64,000 nt of DNA from Eopsaltria australis (GCA_034509425.1 JAVTVJ010000072.1:6042501-6106500), one strand, 5' to 3'. Shown: positions 1 through 12,626, counted from the first letter of the stretch. The notes: generated by a model not told the origin, from the letters alone. Translations and numbers: made by a program.

Positions 1-1423
1 CCTTTGTTGAAAAGCATCACTCCAGGCCAGGAACTTGGATCAGAATGTGGCAGAGCATTAAGAAAGCTTCTGGTGCCACATGAATTAGGCTGTCCTGCCA
101 AAACCAGAGACAGTACCTGCTTTGGTACAAATATTAAGTTTTGATTTGTGTTTATATTTCATTTAGCATGCTGGTGCCAGTGCCAGTATGAATCTGTAGG
201 TATTACTGAAATGCAAATCTTAAAAGTAGTTTTTGCATTTGTTCTTTTGGTCCTTCATGCTAAAGTTTTATTTCCTGCTGACCAGGAACTGTCCACACTA
301 GCTTTCTGCATTTCCTACATGAAAGAACTTTACCCAGTTTTCAGTCAATTTAAATTATCTCTTCTTGAAAGACAGAGGGCTTGAAATGAAAAGGTTTTAA
401 GTAATGAATTTTCTACCTCCACTATCAACTGCTTTTTTCCCACCAAATAGCCATGGCCCAGGTAGGGAAGGTCTTGGTTTACCTGAAGTTCTTGGAATAG
501 CTTTCGTAACAATGCTTTCTATGATAAAGGTTCTCATCCAGTGAACTCACCATTCTGTCCTTCTTGTTATTGCCAGCTTATCATCATCACCAACTTACCA
601 TATACTAGGAAAACCCCAAACTTTTTTGTTCTGGAGATGTTTTCGTTCTGCCTTGATTTGACTTATAATTCTGTTTTCTTCTCTTGTAGCAAGCCTTGGA
701 GAAAAAAAAAAAGTCCTTCTATGCACAGATAACAGAGTTTCTGTTTTAGCTCATGTAACAAAGGCTTGTGTTTTTGTTGTCATGGCTGCCACGTTTTGTT
801 CCCATAGCACTGTCTGTGTGTACGTGGATGTGATTCATTACCTACAGACACCAGAACCTACACCCTGTCCTGCTGTTTGTACTCAAACTGCTTCCCTGTA
901 ACAGAACAAATAAATATCTCAGATCTGCCTCTTGGTGGGCTCAAGCCAATATCCAAGTTGTTTGGCTTTGATCCATCTCCAAGGACCTATCAATTAATTT
1001 ACAAAAGCAGGGTTGACAAAACCATGGAATATTCCATTGTGAGAAGCAGTCAATGCATGTTCTATATTTTAACATAAACTGATATCCTCCATTTCCATGT
1101 TATACAAGGCAGCATCCACAAATGTATGATCTTAAAGATTATTCAGAGTAAAAGCATAGGAATAGATCATTCCTGTCATGACAAAGGAGCAAAATTTAAC
1201 AGGACTAAAATGCCAACTATCCATTGAAGGGAGGTAATATGTCTTGCCTGAAGTTTTCCTGCAATTCCTGAATGATTTGGAGTGCTTGGTGAAGTTTCTG
1301 GTGTACTGACTGGAGAGCCTGGAGTGCCACATGCAAAATCAAATAGCAAAATGCCCAGTAAGTTTATATTTTCTCCACCTGTCCCATGCAAACAAGGTAT
1401 GCCCATTTGGATATTACTTTTTT
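1..1423. other. Unique-looking noncoding sequence, left edge
   Basis: No recognisable gene, RNA or repeat was seen. Open frames here are short, up to about 137 codons where one runs into the CR1 element, and they show no domain. The sequence is moderately AT-rich with only short homopolymer runs, such as an A-run near 702-711. It is probably intergenic or intronic. Confidence 0.6.
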
Positions 1424-2135
1424 ACAGAATCACAGAATCATCGGGGCTGAAGAAGACCTTCAAGGTCATCTACTACAACCACCAACCCAGCACCACCATA
1501 ATCATCCCTAATCATGTGCTCAAATGCCACATTCAGGCACCACTTGAACACTTCCAGAGACTTCATCGTCTCCCTGGGCAACTTATTCCAGTGCCTGACC
1601 AATCTTTCAGTGAATTTTTTCTTCTAATATCTAATCTGAACCTTCCCTGGTGCAAATTAAGGCCATTTCCTCTCATTGTTTCGCTTGAGACATGAGAGAA
1701 GAGACCAAACCCCACCTGGCTACAACCTCATTTCAGGGAGTTGGAGAAAGCAATGGGGACCCCCTTGAGACTTTTCTCCAGGCTAAACACCCCAGGCTCC
1801 CACAGCTGCTCCTCACAGGACTTGTGTTCCTGGCCCTTCACCAACTCCACTGCTCTTCCTTGAATGGGCTCCAGCACCTCAACATCTTTCTCATAGTGAG
1901 GGGCCCAGAACTGAGCACAGCATTCAAAGTGTGACCTCAACAGTGCTGGGTACAGGGGAACATCACTGCCCTGGTCCTGCTGGCCGCACTATTGCTGATC
2001 CAGGTCAAGATGCCTTTGGCCTTCTTGGCCACCTGGGCACAGTTTGCTCACATCCAGCAGGCCATCCACCAGCACCCCAAGGTTCTTTCTGCTGAGCAGC
2101 TCTCAAGCCACTCTTTCCCAGTCTTACAGCACAAA
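1424..2135 (-). mobile_element. CR1 non-LTR retrotransposon (LINE), 5'-truncated
   Basis: This is a chicken-repeat-1 type LINE read on the minus strand, about 0.7 kb long. The 3' end lies at 1424, where the plus strand shows ACAGAATCACAGAATCAT. On the minus strand this is two copies of the ATTCTGTG 8-mer that typically ends CR1 elements. Upstream on the minus strand, the codons within 1728-1940 translate to QFWAPHYEKDVEVLE, then GRAVELVKG, then a leucine/glutamate segment ending in FSLEK. This matches the C-terminal tail of CR1 ORF2, downstream of the reverse transcriptase domain. The 3' UTR-proximal part, about 1430-1720, carries frameshifts, and no intact ORF remains. There is no target-site duplication, as is normal for CR1. 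The 5' truncation point, near 2135, is approximate because similarity fades into a C-rich tract at 2135-2152. The element is dead and nonautonomous. Confidence 0.93.
1728..1940 (-). pseudogene. CR1 ORF2 C-terminal remnant
   Basis: This 70-codon open stretch lies inside the minus-strand CR1. Residues about 9-45 keep the family signature (QFWAPHYEKDVEVLE, then the basic/leucine segment). The frame is lost towards the element's 3' end. In intact CR1, ORF2 encodes an endonuclease and a reverse transcriptase needed for retrotransposition. Only the last part, beyond the catalytic domains, is present here, so no activity is possible. The initiating Met is fortuitous. Confidence 0.8.
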
Positions 2136-4005
2136 CCCTCCCTCCCTCCCCCCAAGTTACTATAAAACATATTGCCTGCAAGTAGCTGTAGGTACACTTA
2201 GGTATCACCTGTAAACATGATAAATAATCAAAAATTTCTTGTAAATTCACTCTTTTAATGTATATGTTCCCTAATCAGCACTAGAATCCCTTAGGATTGG
2301 AGCCTGTGTCATCAGCTCTCACGAGTATAAAACAGAGCACTCAGTCTTCAAAGTGAAACCCCTTGCTTTGCCACTAAACCACCCCCACTTGAATTTCCTT
2401 CAGAATGCTTCTTTTTTCTTTTTCCTATATCTTTTACTGCTGGTTCCTTTCTCCTCCTCATTTTCCTCAATATTCCAAGAAAAGAGCAAAATTCCCTAAA
2501 TATTTCTCCAGATTCTCACAATGTCAAAACTCTTGAGATCTGCCATTATTTCAATTTCTTTTCATAAAAGGCAATTCCCCTTCCCTTCTTTCAAGCAACG
2601 TAACACATTCATTCTGCAGAATTAGCCCCTGAAAAGCTACCCTGAGTCCAGCTTTTGAAGGAAAAGAACTCTGTCCCTCCATGGAAGAACTCCCCAGAAT
2701 GTACCATTGGAGACAAAGAAATTTGGGAAGACGTGATATTTCCCATGTTTGAATCCTGCTAAGTGCTTGTCCTTTCTGGTATTTTGTGGCAATAAACTCC
2801 ATATGCTAATATTGTAGTGGAGGGTTTTTCAGTCAAGTCGGCACACGTGTAACAAGGTATAACAAGGAGAAAATAGGGAATAATTTAAATAGAGGGTATC
2901 TACATCATGTGGAAGGTTTAATTCAAGGCTGGATATTTGCCTGAAGAAAGAGTATTTCAAACTGGAATTAGATGAGAAGATTCCTAAAGGCTGTGTTAGA
3001 ACAGAGTAGCCTCCTTCAACTTCTCCTGTAGGAAGTATTTCAGTTCCCCAAAACTGCATCATGACTTTCAGCTTTTGCTGGCTGCTGTCTGGACAGATGC
3101 CAGCACAGAGGAGGAGAGGGAAAACATGTTCTTTTTCTTTCACTCCAGCTAGAAATCTGGTTTCAAGGAAAGTATCTGCTCTGCCTTTCATCAAACTCCG
3201 TGTTGGGCCAGTTGATGTGTTAGGGCTTGGGGATATTCCATGCAGTGTTCTAACAACAGGGACTCATTTCACTGCTGTGCAGCCAAGTGTCCTCTGCGTG
3301 GCCTTGTGGAATGGGCAACTGTCAGATGGCCTTTGCAGGAGACAGTGTTTTCCTTTGCAGAGCTGGAGGTTTGGGTTCTGCTCTGCTTTTCTCAGGTAGG
3401 TTCCCTCTACAGGGTCAGAGTCTAGTACACTTCTCATGAACAGGCCATTGACAGCTCTGCAGCAAAGTAAACAAACAGGATCTGGTCACAAACAGCTCAT
3501 TATCTACTCCATATTCTGAATCATCACATCCAGCTTGGAATGGGAATCCCGTCTAAACTGGTTGTTTTTGGCAAATCAGACTATCCCTTGTGACCAGAAG
3601 TGACTGGTTTCTTCCCTTTATTCCCCCACACTCTGCTGAACATAATACAAGATACTTTCCAGCCTCCGTTGTGGGTAAAGAGAAGGAACCAAAGGAACTA
3701 GGAACTCTTTCCAGTGGCAGCCCTGCTGGAGAAGAGCTCCAAGCAAAGCAATGTGGAGAAAGGACAGAAAGCCTGTCATTTGGGCAGCTCCCTTTCAGAG
3801 TGGCAACAGCAGCAAAGAAGAGGCCAGATAATGGCAACTTGGGGTGGGAGAGATGGGTAAGAAGCCATGATGTGGGCTGGAGCACATCCACTAAATATTC
3901 AGAACAGAGACAGTTTTCAACTGCAATCTAGTAAACATGTGTGTGTCAGCAGCAAAGGCTCTGTAGTACTCTGGGGATTTTCTTATTTCCTGGAGATTCT
4001 GACAC

Positions 4006-4024
4006 AAAAAAAAAAAAAAAAAAA
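4006..4024 (+). repeat. Poly(A) tract
   Basis: Nineteen consecutive A residues are followed by an A/G-rich stretch. No target-site duplication or retrogene body was recognised upstream, so this is annotated as a homopolymer only. Confidence 0.9.
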
Positions 4025-5555
4025 CAATAGAGGAAAGGAGAAGAAGAACTACATGCCAGTTTCTGTGCTGAACATGGGAAAACATACTTTGTATCAATGA
4101 AATATTTTATCTCTTCTGAAATAGGTCAACTTGTGTCACTCTTGAGGACTTTAAAGCACAAGACAGGATGGAAAATTCAAAATGAAGAGCTCTTTTGAAC
4201 AGGAGAATCCAAATGTTACAAAGAATGTTAATTTTTATCTCAACAGATTTTTCATTAATACAGAACAACCACAAATGAACAGTGTGGCAAAGCCAAGAAG
4301 GAATGTGTAAATTTGCAAAAAAATCCCATGTGAAAAATTTTCTCTGGGGAAAAGAAATTACATTTCCGCAGTTTAAAAACATGAAAAAGTTGGAGACAGA
4401 GTGTTTTAATCCTTCTTTGTGTATTTGGGAAAGTGGGTGTCAGCACCACTCTTTTTTCCTTTCTTGGATCCCAGTGGGTGCCACAGGAGGCAATTTTCCT
4501 AGCCATGCTGAGAGGACATAAATACCACAGAGGAATTTCTTCAGATTTGAAGCCAGTGCTCTGTCATAACATGGACAATACCTTGGAGGTGCTGAAGTAC
4601 TAACAAAAGGAGAAGAGATTCAGGCCTGCATTTGGGTTTGTGCATCAGAACTGAGCCAAGACTGCTCAGTCCCATCACAGGCAAGGAGGAGATCTGAGTC
4701 AGCGAGGGTGGCAGAAAGGAATGAGTACATCAGAGCCTCCCAATTGCACATGATGAACCAGTTGGAATATCAGCACAGCTCAGCCTTTCCCTCCAAACAC
4801 ACAGAGATGCTTTATGCAGCTCTTGCTGTGCAGGGGAGATGGACTGCTCTCCATTGGATACAGAGGAACAACATGGAAGTCCAGCACAAACATGCCTCTG
4901 TCAGAGCCATCGCTGCCCACCTCCTCCCCGTCACTTACTCATCCCTCCCATGGGCAGCACTGAAGATGAAATAGCAGTGGAAAGCAACAGACAGGCCTGC
5001 CCAAAAGCAAATTGAGCAGCTGCTGGAGCCTCAGAGTGACACTGGAGTAAATAGCTTGTGTCTGTAATGACAGGAGCTCTGTACATGGATCATCATGGAT
5101 ATGACAGACACTGGGTCCCTTTGTGTTGTGGAAATATGGAAACTAACACATTCAATTAATCCCATGTTTCTGAACCATGTTGTTGTGTGTAGATCAGTTC
5201 CAGAGGACAGACTGGAAGGCCCTGGAGCAACCACTGCTGTCTTTCAAGGAGTACGTCCAAGCCTCTATTTAAATACTCAGTGGGGAGTGTTTGTTTCAGA
5301 TATTGTCCTCCAATGCAAATTGCATTTCATCGTGGGCCTGGGACAGTGGAGGGAAAAAAGGACTCCTAAGAATAATGGGCTCAGACTGAAGTCCTAAAAG
5401 ACAAGCCCATGTTTTGAAGCTATAGGGAACCATCCCTGACATGGATGACAATGGAAGGAATTGTAGGAAACACCTAGTGGGGAGAAGATGGTCTAAACAG
5501 CACACTGAATTTCTGTAGGGAAGGATCAAGAAGCATCACATCAAAGTAAAACCAT

Positions 5556-5592
5556 AAATTATACTTTGTGTAATAAATTACACTTTGGTTAG
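5556..5592. repeat. Two-copy imperfect 19-bp tandem repeat
   Basis: AAATTATACTTTGTGTAAT is followed at once by AAATTACACTTTGGTTAG, an AT-rich short tandem duplication. No function is inferred. Confidence 0.6.
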
Positions 5593-7349
5593 CCCAAAAC
5601 AACCAAATCATCACAGAAACTATAACAACAATTTATTCCCCTCTTAAGGTCATGTTACTCAGCAGCTGGCAAAGTGGAGGCCCTTTCTTGCAGCCCTGCT
5701 CCCCAGATACAGTGTCTGTCTTATTAACGTTAACCTGTTTCCTACAAGATAAATTGAAAATTTGAGTCTGCTCAGCCAGAATGTGCTAATTAGAAACTGA
5801 AGGGGCATTTGCAAGGTATGATTCACTGTGCTTGGACAGTGAGTGATGGTACGCGTTGGCAGAAGGTATGCAAATTGACAGTAAAAAGTAATTTGCACCC
5901 ACGATATCTTCCCCCAAGTATTCTCAAATTCAGGAAGGTCAGAAGTGACAGAAATAGAAAGCCCTCTTTGTATGATACATCTTCAGAAAAAGTGTAATGG
6001 TCCAATATTGCAGTACACTTTCATGAGGATGAGGTGATTTGCTAACTCAGGGATCACTGAGCCAGAGAGCACATTCTGCATCCCACAAAGAGCAGAGCCT
6101 CCCAGCCTGAAGACAGATGAATACACTACCCATTTAAGAGAGTGCCAAGCTAAATGGACAGGCTGCTGCAGTGAAGACACCAAAGTCAGAAGAAATGACA
6201 TGGAGATAAGAATGAAAATTAAAATATGCACACGAAAAGAAACAACCTGTTGCCAACACCAAAATAAGCCCCCATCCTTTAGTCTTCACAGACAGAAATT
6301 CTGTACACCAGGATCAAGAGTTCCAACCAAGTAAAGGACACTGCTTTCAGATGAACTGGTTCTCCAAAAATTTAGCACTGAATTCCCAGCTGGTAGATAA
6401 GTCAGCAGATGATGGTGAGAACATGTCTTTCACTTAGACAAATTGGACCCTTTTATTCAGGGTCACGGAAAGACCAAAAATACTGTCCAGTGCTCAGTGA
6501 GACCAGTTGGAGCTTTGCCGTAGACTTCATTGGTGCAAGATTTCCAGTCTTGCCGTTCATCTGAACCTTGCTCCTAGCAGATCCTCCTGGTCTCCAACCT
6601 GAAGCCTGCCCATAGAAATTAATCCACCAAACAGTTTTTTTTGGTCATTGCAGGCACCTAGCAGAAGACCAGGCCATGTAATCCATGCCTTCTTTCCTAT
6701 AGGGACACCTTCATCATCCTGACCCAGGTACCTCTGAAGGTCCTATCTTCTTACTTCAGTGAATCCTAGTCACTGATACCTGTTCCCTGCCCGCATTGGT
6801 CAAAACCTTCTCCAAACTGATTCTCTAGATGTACAGGGCCAGGTCAATCCAAAGCCAGACAAGGAAAGAAACTGTAGAGGTCTCCAGGCACATGGTGTTG
6901 GGACACATGGGCTGGAATGGTGTGCCACGCTGAATGGTGTTGGCAGGAGAAGATGGGGAGAACAGTCTTTCCCAGAAAATTCATGCCTCATGTATAAATA
7001 CAGCTCTTCCTGACAGAGCAGATTGTGCAGAGCGAGAAGAAAATGCTCATCCAGGCTGGGACACACTGTTTCACCCACAGCCATCTTGGAACTGCTCTAT
7101 TCCTTTCTATAACCTCACACAACACTGGCAACAAAGAGATAATCAGGAGGACAATGTCTTCATTTAGAGACTGATGGTTCCCCCTCCTTTCTGGTAAAGA
7201 CCTAGGCTTGTGGCTGGAGGTCAGCTGGGATGCAAGGGCAGCCAAGTAGCTCTTTCAATCCACAATGGGATGGAGCAGCCATTTTAATAAAAGGGAGAAA
7301 GAGCTGTTTCCTCTGTGGCTGAAAAAAGCTTATAATTGACCTGGCAGAG

Positions 7350-7371
7350 CATGCAAACCCTGGTTTGCATG
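7350..7371. repeat. Inverted repeat with 10-bp perfect arms and octamer-like half sites
   Basis: CATGCAAACC at 7350-7359 is followed by two bases (CT), then its exact reverse complement GGTTTGCATG at 7362-7371. Each arm carries ATGCAAA, seven of the eight bases of the POU-factor octamer ATGCAAAT. It could be a paired homeodomain/POU site or a chance palindrome, and only the symmetry is seen directly. Confidence 0.75.
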
Positions 7372-10300
7372 GGAAATGCTCTCTTTTCCCTTACACATGT
7401 GCTCCTTTGTAATACTGCTGGGGACTGCTATGCTGCTGTCTGCAGTGTCTAGCTCTTAATTAAGTGCAGCAGGGTCTGTCAACACAGTGGGACAGAACAG
7501 GAGGCTGCTGGTAAAGCCCTCACTGAAGAGGGCTCAGGCAGTGCAGCCAAACCTGGAGGAAAGTGAAGCAGCTAAAACAGTCACATCTCCCCACCCCACT
7601 GCAGACTACATGATAAGAGCAGACTACAAAACCTGTCTTCAAATCTTACTACCCTTTTTGTTCCACCCTTGACCTGGAAAATTGAGTGTTTTCCCAGATC
7701 AGGCTAAAAAAGTGTCTTATAAAGAGCTGAACATCAAGGTGAATATTACCTGCAAAAAGAGTTGTACCTGCTTGTATGACTTGCACATCATGATCAGCCA
7801 TTTGCTGATCTCTCCTCCCATTTGTCCCAAGCTCAAACCAAAAAAAATCCCATGTCATATCCCAAGGACAAAGTATTAGACATAGCAAACAGGTGCATAC
7901 AGAAATAGGAGGACACAAGGATTCCAGCTAGTTTTGCAGCTATGATGATTTTGCTGAAATTCAGCATCAAGAAAAGGCTTAAGTGAACAGAACAGGGGAT
8001 GGATGAGAGTGCATAAATGCTCAGTGTGTATGTGTGCACTGGCTGTGTCAATCCAGCACTAGCTGTTCACTCACTTTTCCATGGAGGTGGCTGGTTCAAA
8101 GGAGGGGGATCTAGTATGTTTCTTGAATCAGTGTGTTAAAATTCAGTAGTTATTAGATCCTGCCTTTGCTGAGTCTCTTAGGTGGGGTAGAGGCACCACT
8201 GATTTGGTTCCAAATTCTTGTCAGGAATCTAATTTCTCCCCATTTTTCCTTTGTCAGTTCTATTTCTCTGGTGCATCATTTCTTCAGCTCCTCTCCTGTT
8301 TCCTTTATCTCCATCTGTCCCTAAACAGTACTGTTTACCAGCTGCAAAATAGATGCAAGTATTGCCAATTTATGCTTAAGTTGCTTTTCTTCCTCTCCCT
8401 TTATAGTATACTGAGTCACATAAAACAGAAATGAGGAAATCTGCCTGCCTCATGGCAAGACTGCCTTTGCTGAAATGATATGTCTAACCTGCTATTAAAA
8501 CTATTCAGAGATGGAGATTTCACAAGTGCCCTAGGCAATTCTATTGCCTAAAAATAGACTCCTGTTTATCAAATAGTCTGAAACTATAATCTGTAGCAAA
8601 GTATTATTGTATGCTCGACAGCACCAAGGCTGGGACAAATGAAGAGGCCAAAATTATCTTCTGCCATCATTCCAGGGTCAAAAGAAGTCCTTAGAGCACA
8701 GTCTTCTGCATTTAGTCACAGCATGTCTCCTGGCAGCTCTGTGTGCTGAAGTTAAGATGCTTGAGCTGGTTCTGATACGTACATGCAAGGACCCATGGTA
8801 AACAAAAATCAGTATCTTAGTTGCTGAGATTACAGCTCTGAGTTGTGGCTACCTCCCTCCACACTCAGACATCTACAACCACACCCACACCTTCCTTGGA
8901 AATTATCTTGGGTTTCAGTTCCAGAGGAGCAACTCCGGGACAAGATGAGATAGGTTTTTTGGGAGAAGACTGGCTTTGTTTGTGGTTGGGATTACTTTTA
9001 CCCCAGCACAGGAGAATAGAGATATTCAGATGAAAGATTAAGAGTAAAATTGAAGCATTTGCTGTCTCCAGTATTATAGTGAACCCAGGTGAACACAATT
9101 CTAATGCCCCCTCGCACATCACACTGCTGGTTAAAAGCTTCAGCATCATGGATCTTTGACCCTCAGAGAATTTTTGGGCTTTTTGGTGAGCATGAAACAA
9201 CTCAGGGGTCATCCAAGGAAGTGTGTACTCTGGTTGCTTCTATGAGGCTGAGATTTAGTGCTCTGACCTCTTATCCCAAAAGAAGTTAAAACCAGATGCA
9301 TATTTTCATAGAAAATGCCAATGACTCTAGCTCCTATGTAAATGAACCACGACTTGCTTAGCCCAGGTTCATGCAGCAGATCTAAAGAGTTCAGGAACAA
9401 CTTCTCAGTTGGTGCCTGAGTGAAATACTCAACATGATAAAATGAAAACAATCCCTATTCTGTTCATTGGTCATAGCTGTGGTTCTGAAATAAACAATAG
9501 AGCTGAGCTAGGAGTGAAGGGGAAACACAGGGTCTTACCTTGCTTCCCAACCCACTGATTTCTGGTGAATGTTATAATTTATTTGCTTGTATTACTCTCC
9601 TCTCTGCTGACTGGCAGCCACTCTGGTCTCCAGACAGAACATCAATGACTAATGATGTGAACCTGTTCTCCAGAGGAATGCTACTTCTCTCTTCTGCCTC
9701 TGGGTAGTCTGGAGGTCTTACGTAGGACGGAGCAGCAGGAAACCCTTTGGCACTGAACAGCCCAGCTGTAGAGGATGGGCCCAGTGGTGGCTCTAGACAA
9801 TGTGTGAACAATGAGATCACAACAAACCCCTAATTTAAGGGGATTTTGCACCAACTCCACGTGCTTCAGAAAACTGTAGGGCAGTCTGTACTGTTCATGA
9901 ACATACATCCATTTAAACAGAAGCTCTATGTTCAGTTATAAACAACGGTTTTTGTTCTAGAAGCTGTGCTTGCCTCTTTAGCAAAGCCACTTAACCCACA
10001 CTCAAGGAGTGGCAGGATTTCCTTTGGCTGACTTACTTTATACTTTTTGGCTATGGAATGGGTGTAGGTTTCTAAAATGAGAGTGATTGACACATTCTTT
10101 GCACATGTGCAGCCAGGCTCTAGAATCAGTGATGGTGGAGTCATTGATCTCAGTGGAGTTTTTCCCATTTGCTTCAGCGGTGAGTTTGTCATTCTATGTA
10201 CAGAGAGGTACAAATCCCAGAGTGAATTCACCTGGACTTTCCTTGTTCATAAATGAGCATCCATAAAGTGAATTTAGAGGAGTCAGTGCATTTTTCTTCC

Positions 10301-10479
10301 CAGAATAAATAATTAGGTCCTTTCACCCAAAAGTTTCAAAGACATATCCAGAACATAATGCTGTCTGTCTAGTAACAATTGTGACAGGTGACGTGGAATG
10401 GTTGGATTGTCTAGAATCACAAATAGAAGTTTCCATCCGGGAATCTCCTTTTCCAAACAGACACAAGATTCAATAGATA
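7372..10479. other. Unique-looking noncoding sequence
   Basis: No gene, RNA or repeat is recognised. Open frames are at most about 115 codons and lack domain signatures. A perfect TTAATTAA palindrome occurs near 7456. Confidence 0.5.
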
Positions 10480-11240
10480 AATACTAGAGAATCAAAGTTA
10501 ACATTCTTATAAAGATTATCCAACATTCCAATCCAGATCTTGCCATCAATGTTGTTAAATCTTTAACCTCCTGTCCCAATGTGAAGGAAATCAGATGGGA
10601 ATATTTATGGCAGCTGTTAAGAGGAGGCAAAAGGCGTCCAGCTGCAGTTCTGAACGGCTTTTTGCAGCTGCACATGGCGGTGCTGAGGCGGCCTTGATAT
10701 GCTGCCTAGTGCTCCCAAATTAGCTCCCAGCAAAGAGCTTAAGCCTCTGAGCTGAAGGATGGTGAGTGCCTCAGTGTTCTAACTTCTGCTTGTCCTGGGA
10801 ATTGAGGTAAACACGTCTGGCTGCTTGGACTGTGAAAAATACGATTTGCCATTGAAATGTGTCTGGCCTAATTATCCTGAGGCCGACATTCCTCACTCCA
10901 GAGCGACGTGATCCTCCTAAGGGTGTGATTTCAGGCGTATCCCCTTCCCCATGAAAGGGGAACTGAGGATCTGAGCCTCATCTAAATAACAGTGCAGTGC
11001 CCTGTGCCTAATGCTGCTGGAAGAGGGTCTTTGGTATCTGAGAACTTGAATCTCATGAGGAAAATTTGGCTGTTTGGCTAATGTCCCATGCCAATCAAGT
11101 CCACACAGGCTGTGAGGAATCTCTCACAGCTCATGACTGACCATGAAAAGGAAGATTATTGCCTAGGAAAGGGTGCTGTGCTAGACAACGATGCATGGCC
11201 AAGTTTGATGAATTAATAGGATGAGGAGCAGCTTATTTGG
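10480..11240. promoter_or_regulatory. Candidate conserved noncoding/enhancer block with triple E-box
   Basis: This block is denser in recognisable factor motifs than its surroundings. Three CAGCTG E-boxes, the class bound by bHLH dimers, lie at 10611-10616, 10639-10644 and 10665-10670, spaced 28 and 26 bp apart. Further along are GTAAACA (forkhead-like, near 10807) and TAATTATC (homeodomain-like, near 10870). The block also carries several CpG dinucleotides. No open frame of note is present. Enhancer identity is inference from motif content; no conservation data are available here. Confidence 0.3.
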
Positions 11241-11984
11241 ATTTCTCTGGAATATTTTTACTCTGCAGACTAAGGTAGTTGCTTTCCATGATGTCCTAAG
11301 CCTGTAAATTCCTTCTGGCCTGAACAATATTTTTATTATTATTATTTTTAAGCATGTAGACTAAACACGATCCATACATCTCAGAGCTGCCCAAGCGGTT
11401 CTCTCCCTTGCATTGGGAAAACAGGGCCCTTTGGATTGTTTATAGCCAGCTCTGTGCTTTGGATGGCTGACTTTGCAAGACCTCTTTTGCTTTGGGTGAC
11501 ACAAGGGAGGCAGTAAGAAGGTCACTGCACCCCCAGCTTGCTGTGCTTTATTCTTAGTGATTGAATGAGCACCACACATAAACTCTGCTGGGACAGCTAG
11601 TCTCTAAGAGGACAAATTCCAATTTTGCACTAAGTGGCACAAATCCAGAGTCACTTTACTGAAATCAGCAGAGTTATTTTGGATCAGGACTGAAAAGAAC
11701 GTAGCCTAAGGTCAGAATCTGGGTTGAAAAATCCTCAGAAGCTCTAGATACTAGTTGGTATTTACTTGGAAAGCCAAGGCATATCTGAAGATATTCAGAC
11801 TTGAGCTGCCTGATCTGACACAGCTGAAAGCTGCTCCAGTTCTCTAGCTCCTCTCTGGCAAGAGATTTACAGCTTCTCTGCTTATCAGCAAGGACATTGA
11901 TCAATTCACTGTCTCTCTCTGAGGAGTCCACTAAGGACTTTCACAGGGTCCCTGGGACCATGTCTTTTTCTGGTTACAGCAGTG
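11241..11984. other. Unique-looking noncoding sequence
   Basis: The only repeat seen is a short ATT-rich stretch near 11330-11350. Nothing else is supportable. Confidence 0.5.
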
Positions 11985-12391
11985 GGGACAGCACAGGACA
12001 CTTGGAGCACTGTGAGAACTTTTGGGCACCACAATATGCAAAAGACATCAAGCTTCAACATCCTCACAAAGGGAAGCACAGGAGCAGGAACCAATCTCTT
12101 CACTCTCATGCCCAGTGACAGGACTGGAGGAAACAGCATGAAGATGAGTCAGGAGAGGCTTAGGCTGGATATCAGGAAAAGGTTTTGCATCCAGAGGGTG
12201 GCTGGGCACTGGAACAGACTCCCCAAAGAAGTGGTCACAGCACCAGCCTGACAGAGCTCAGGAAGCATTTGGACAGTGCTCTCAGGCACATGGTGTGACT
12301 CTTGGGGTGTCCTGCACAAGACCAGAAGTTGGACTTGACAATGCTGATGGGTCCCTTCCAAGTCAGCCTAATCTATGATTGTATGATTTTA
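11985..12391 (+). mobile_element. CR1 LINE 3' fragment with internal deletion
   Basis: This is a plus-strand CR1 fragment of about 0.4 kb. Around 12015-12060 the translation reads CENFWAPQYAKDIK, the CR1 ORF2 signature also seen in the other element. In a different frame, about 12110-12245, it reads SDRTGGN, then LDIRKRF, then HWNRLPKEVV, which is the extreme ORF2 C-terminus. The roughly 60 codons that normally separate these two segments are missing, so the copy carries an internal deletion near 12065-12085. The 3' end shows a GGGTCCCTTCCAAGTCAGCC-like 3' UTR and a degenerate 8-mer tail (CTATGATTGTATGATTTTA) ending near 12391. The 5' boundary is approximate. It is a nonfunctional relic. Confidence 0.88.
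12110..12251 (+). pseudogene. CR1 ORF2 extreme C-terminus remnant
   Basis: The open frame preserves SDRTGGNSMKM, LDIRKRFCIQRV and HWNRLPKEVV, the last conserved segment of CR1 ORF2 before its 3' UTR, and ends in a stop codon at 12249-12251. The catalytic endonuclease and reverse transcriptase are absent. The upstream ORF2 segment lies in another frame because of the internal deletion. Confidence 0.78.
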
Positions 12392-12626
12392 TGTTCACTG
12401 ATGGATGAATAGAGTCTTAGGCACAGAGGAAGGGACTGAATATGGATGAATGGGTAAACAGAAGAGGAATGGAAAGAACAGTAGAGAAACCAGTCCCTTC
12501 CACAGTGCCTTCAAATAGCTCTATTTGACATAAATAAAATGCCTCTTCCCCTCAATCCCCACCCCTGAAACAGCAACAAACAGTGGATGCAATAATATTC
12601 ATGATATATATTAATAAAAAGGCATC
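12392..12626. other. Spacer between CR1 fragment and solo LTR
   Basis: About 235 bp of unique-looking sequence with an AT-rich end (near 12600-12620). No gene was seen. The last bases form the left target-site duplication of the LTR that follows. Confidence 0.6.

Larger units (their letters stand above)
2136..7349. other. Unique-looking noncoding sequence
   Basis: No gene or transposon is recognised. The block holds a 19-base A-run at 4006-4024, a short imperfect tandem repeat at 5556-5592 and scattered AT-rich patches. The longest open frames, about 110-120 codons at 2829-3194 and 3553-3931, overlap each other on opposite strands and have no domain-like composition. Confidence 0.55.

Noticed and set aside
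1282..1934. Plus-strand open frames of 137 and 80 codons
   Set aside because: They lie mostly antisense to the CR1 element at 1424-2135.
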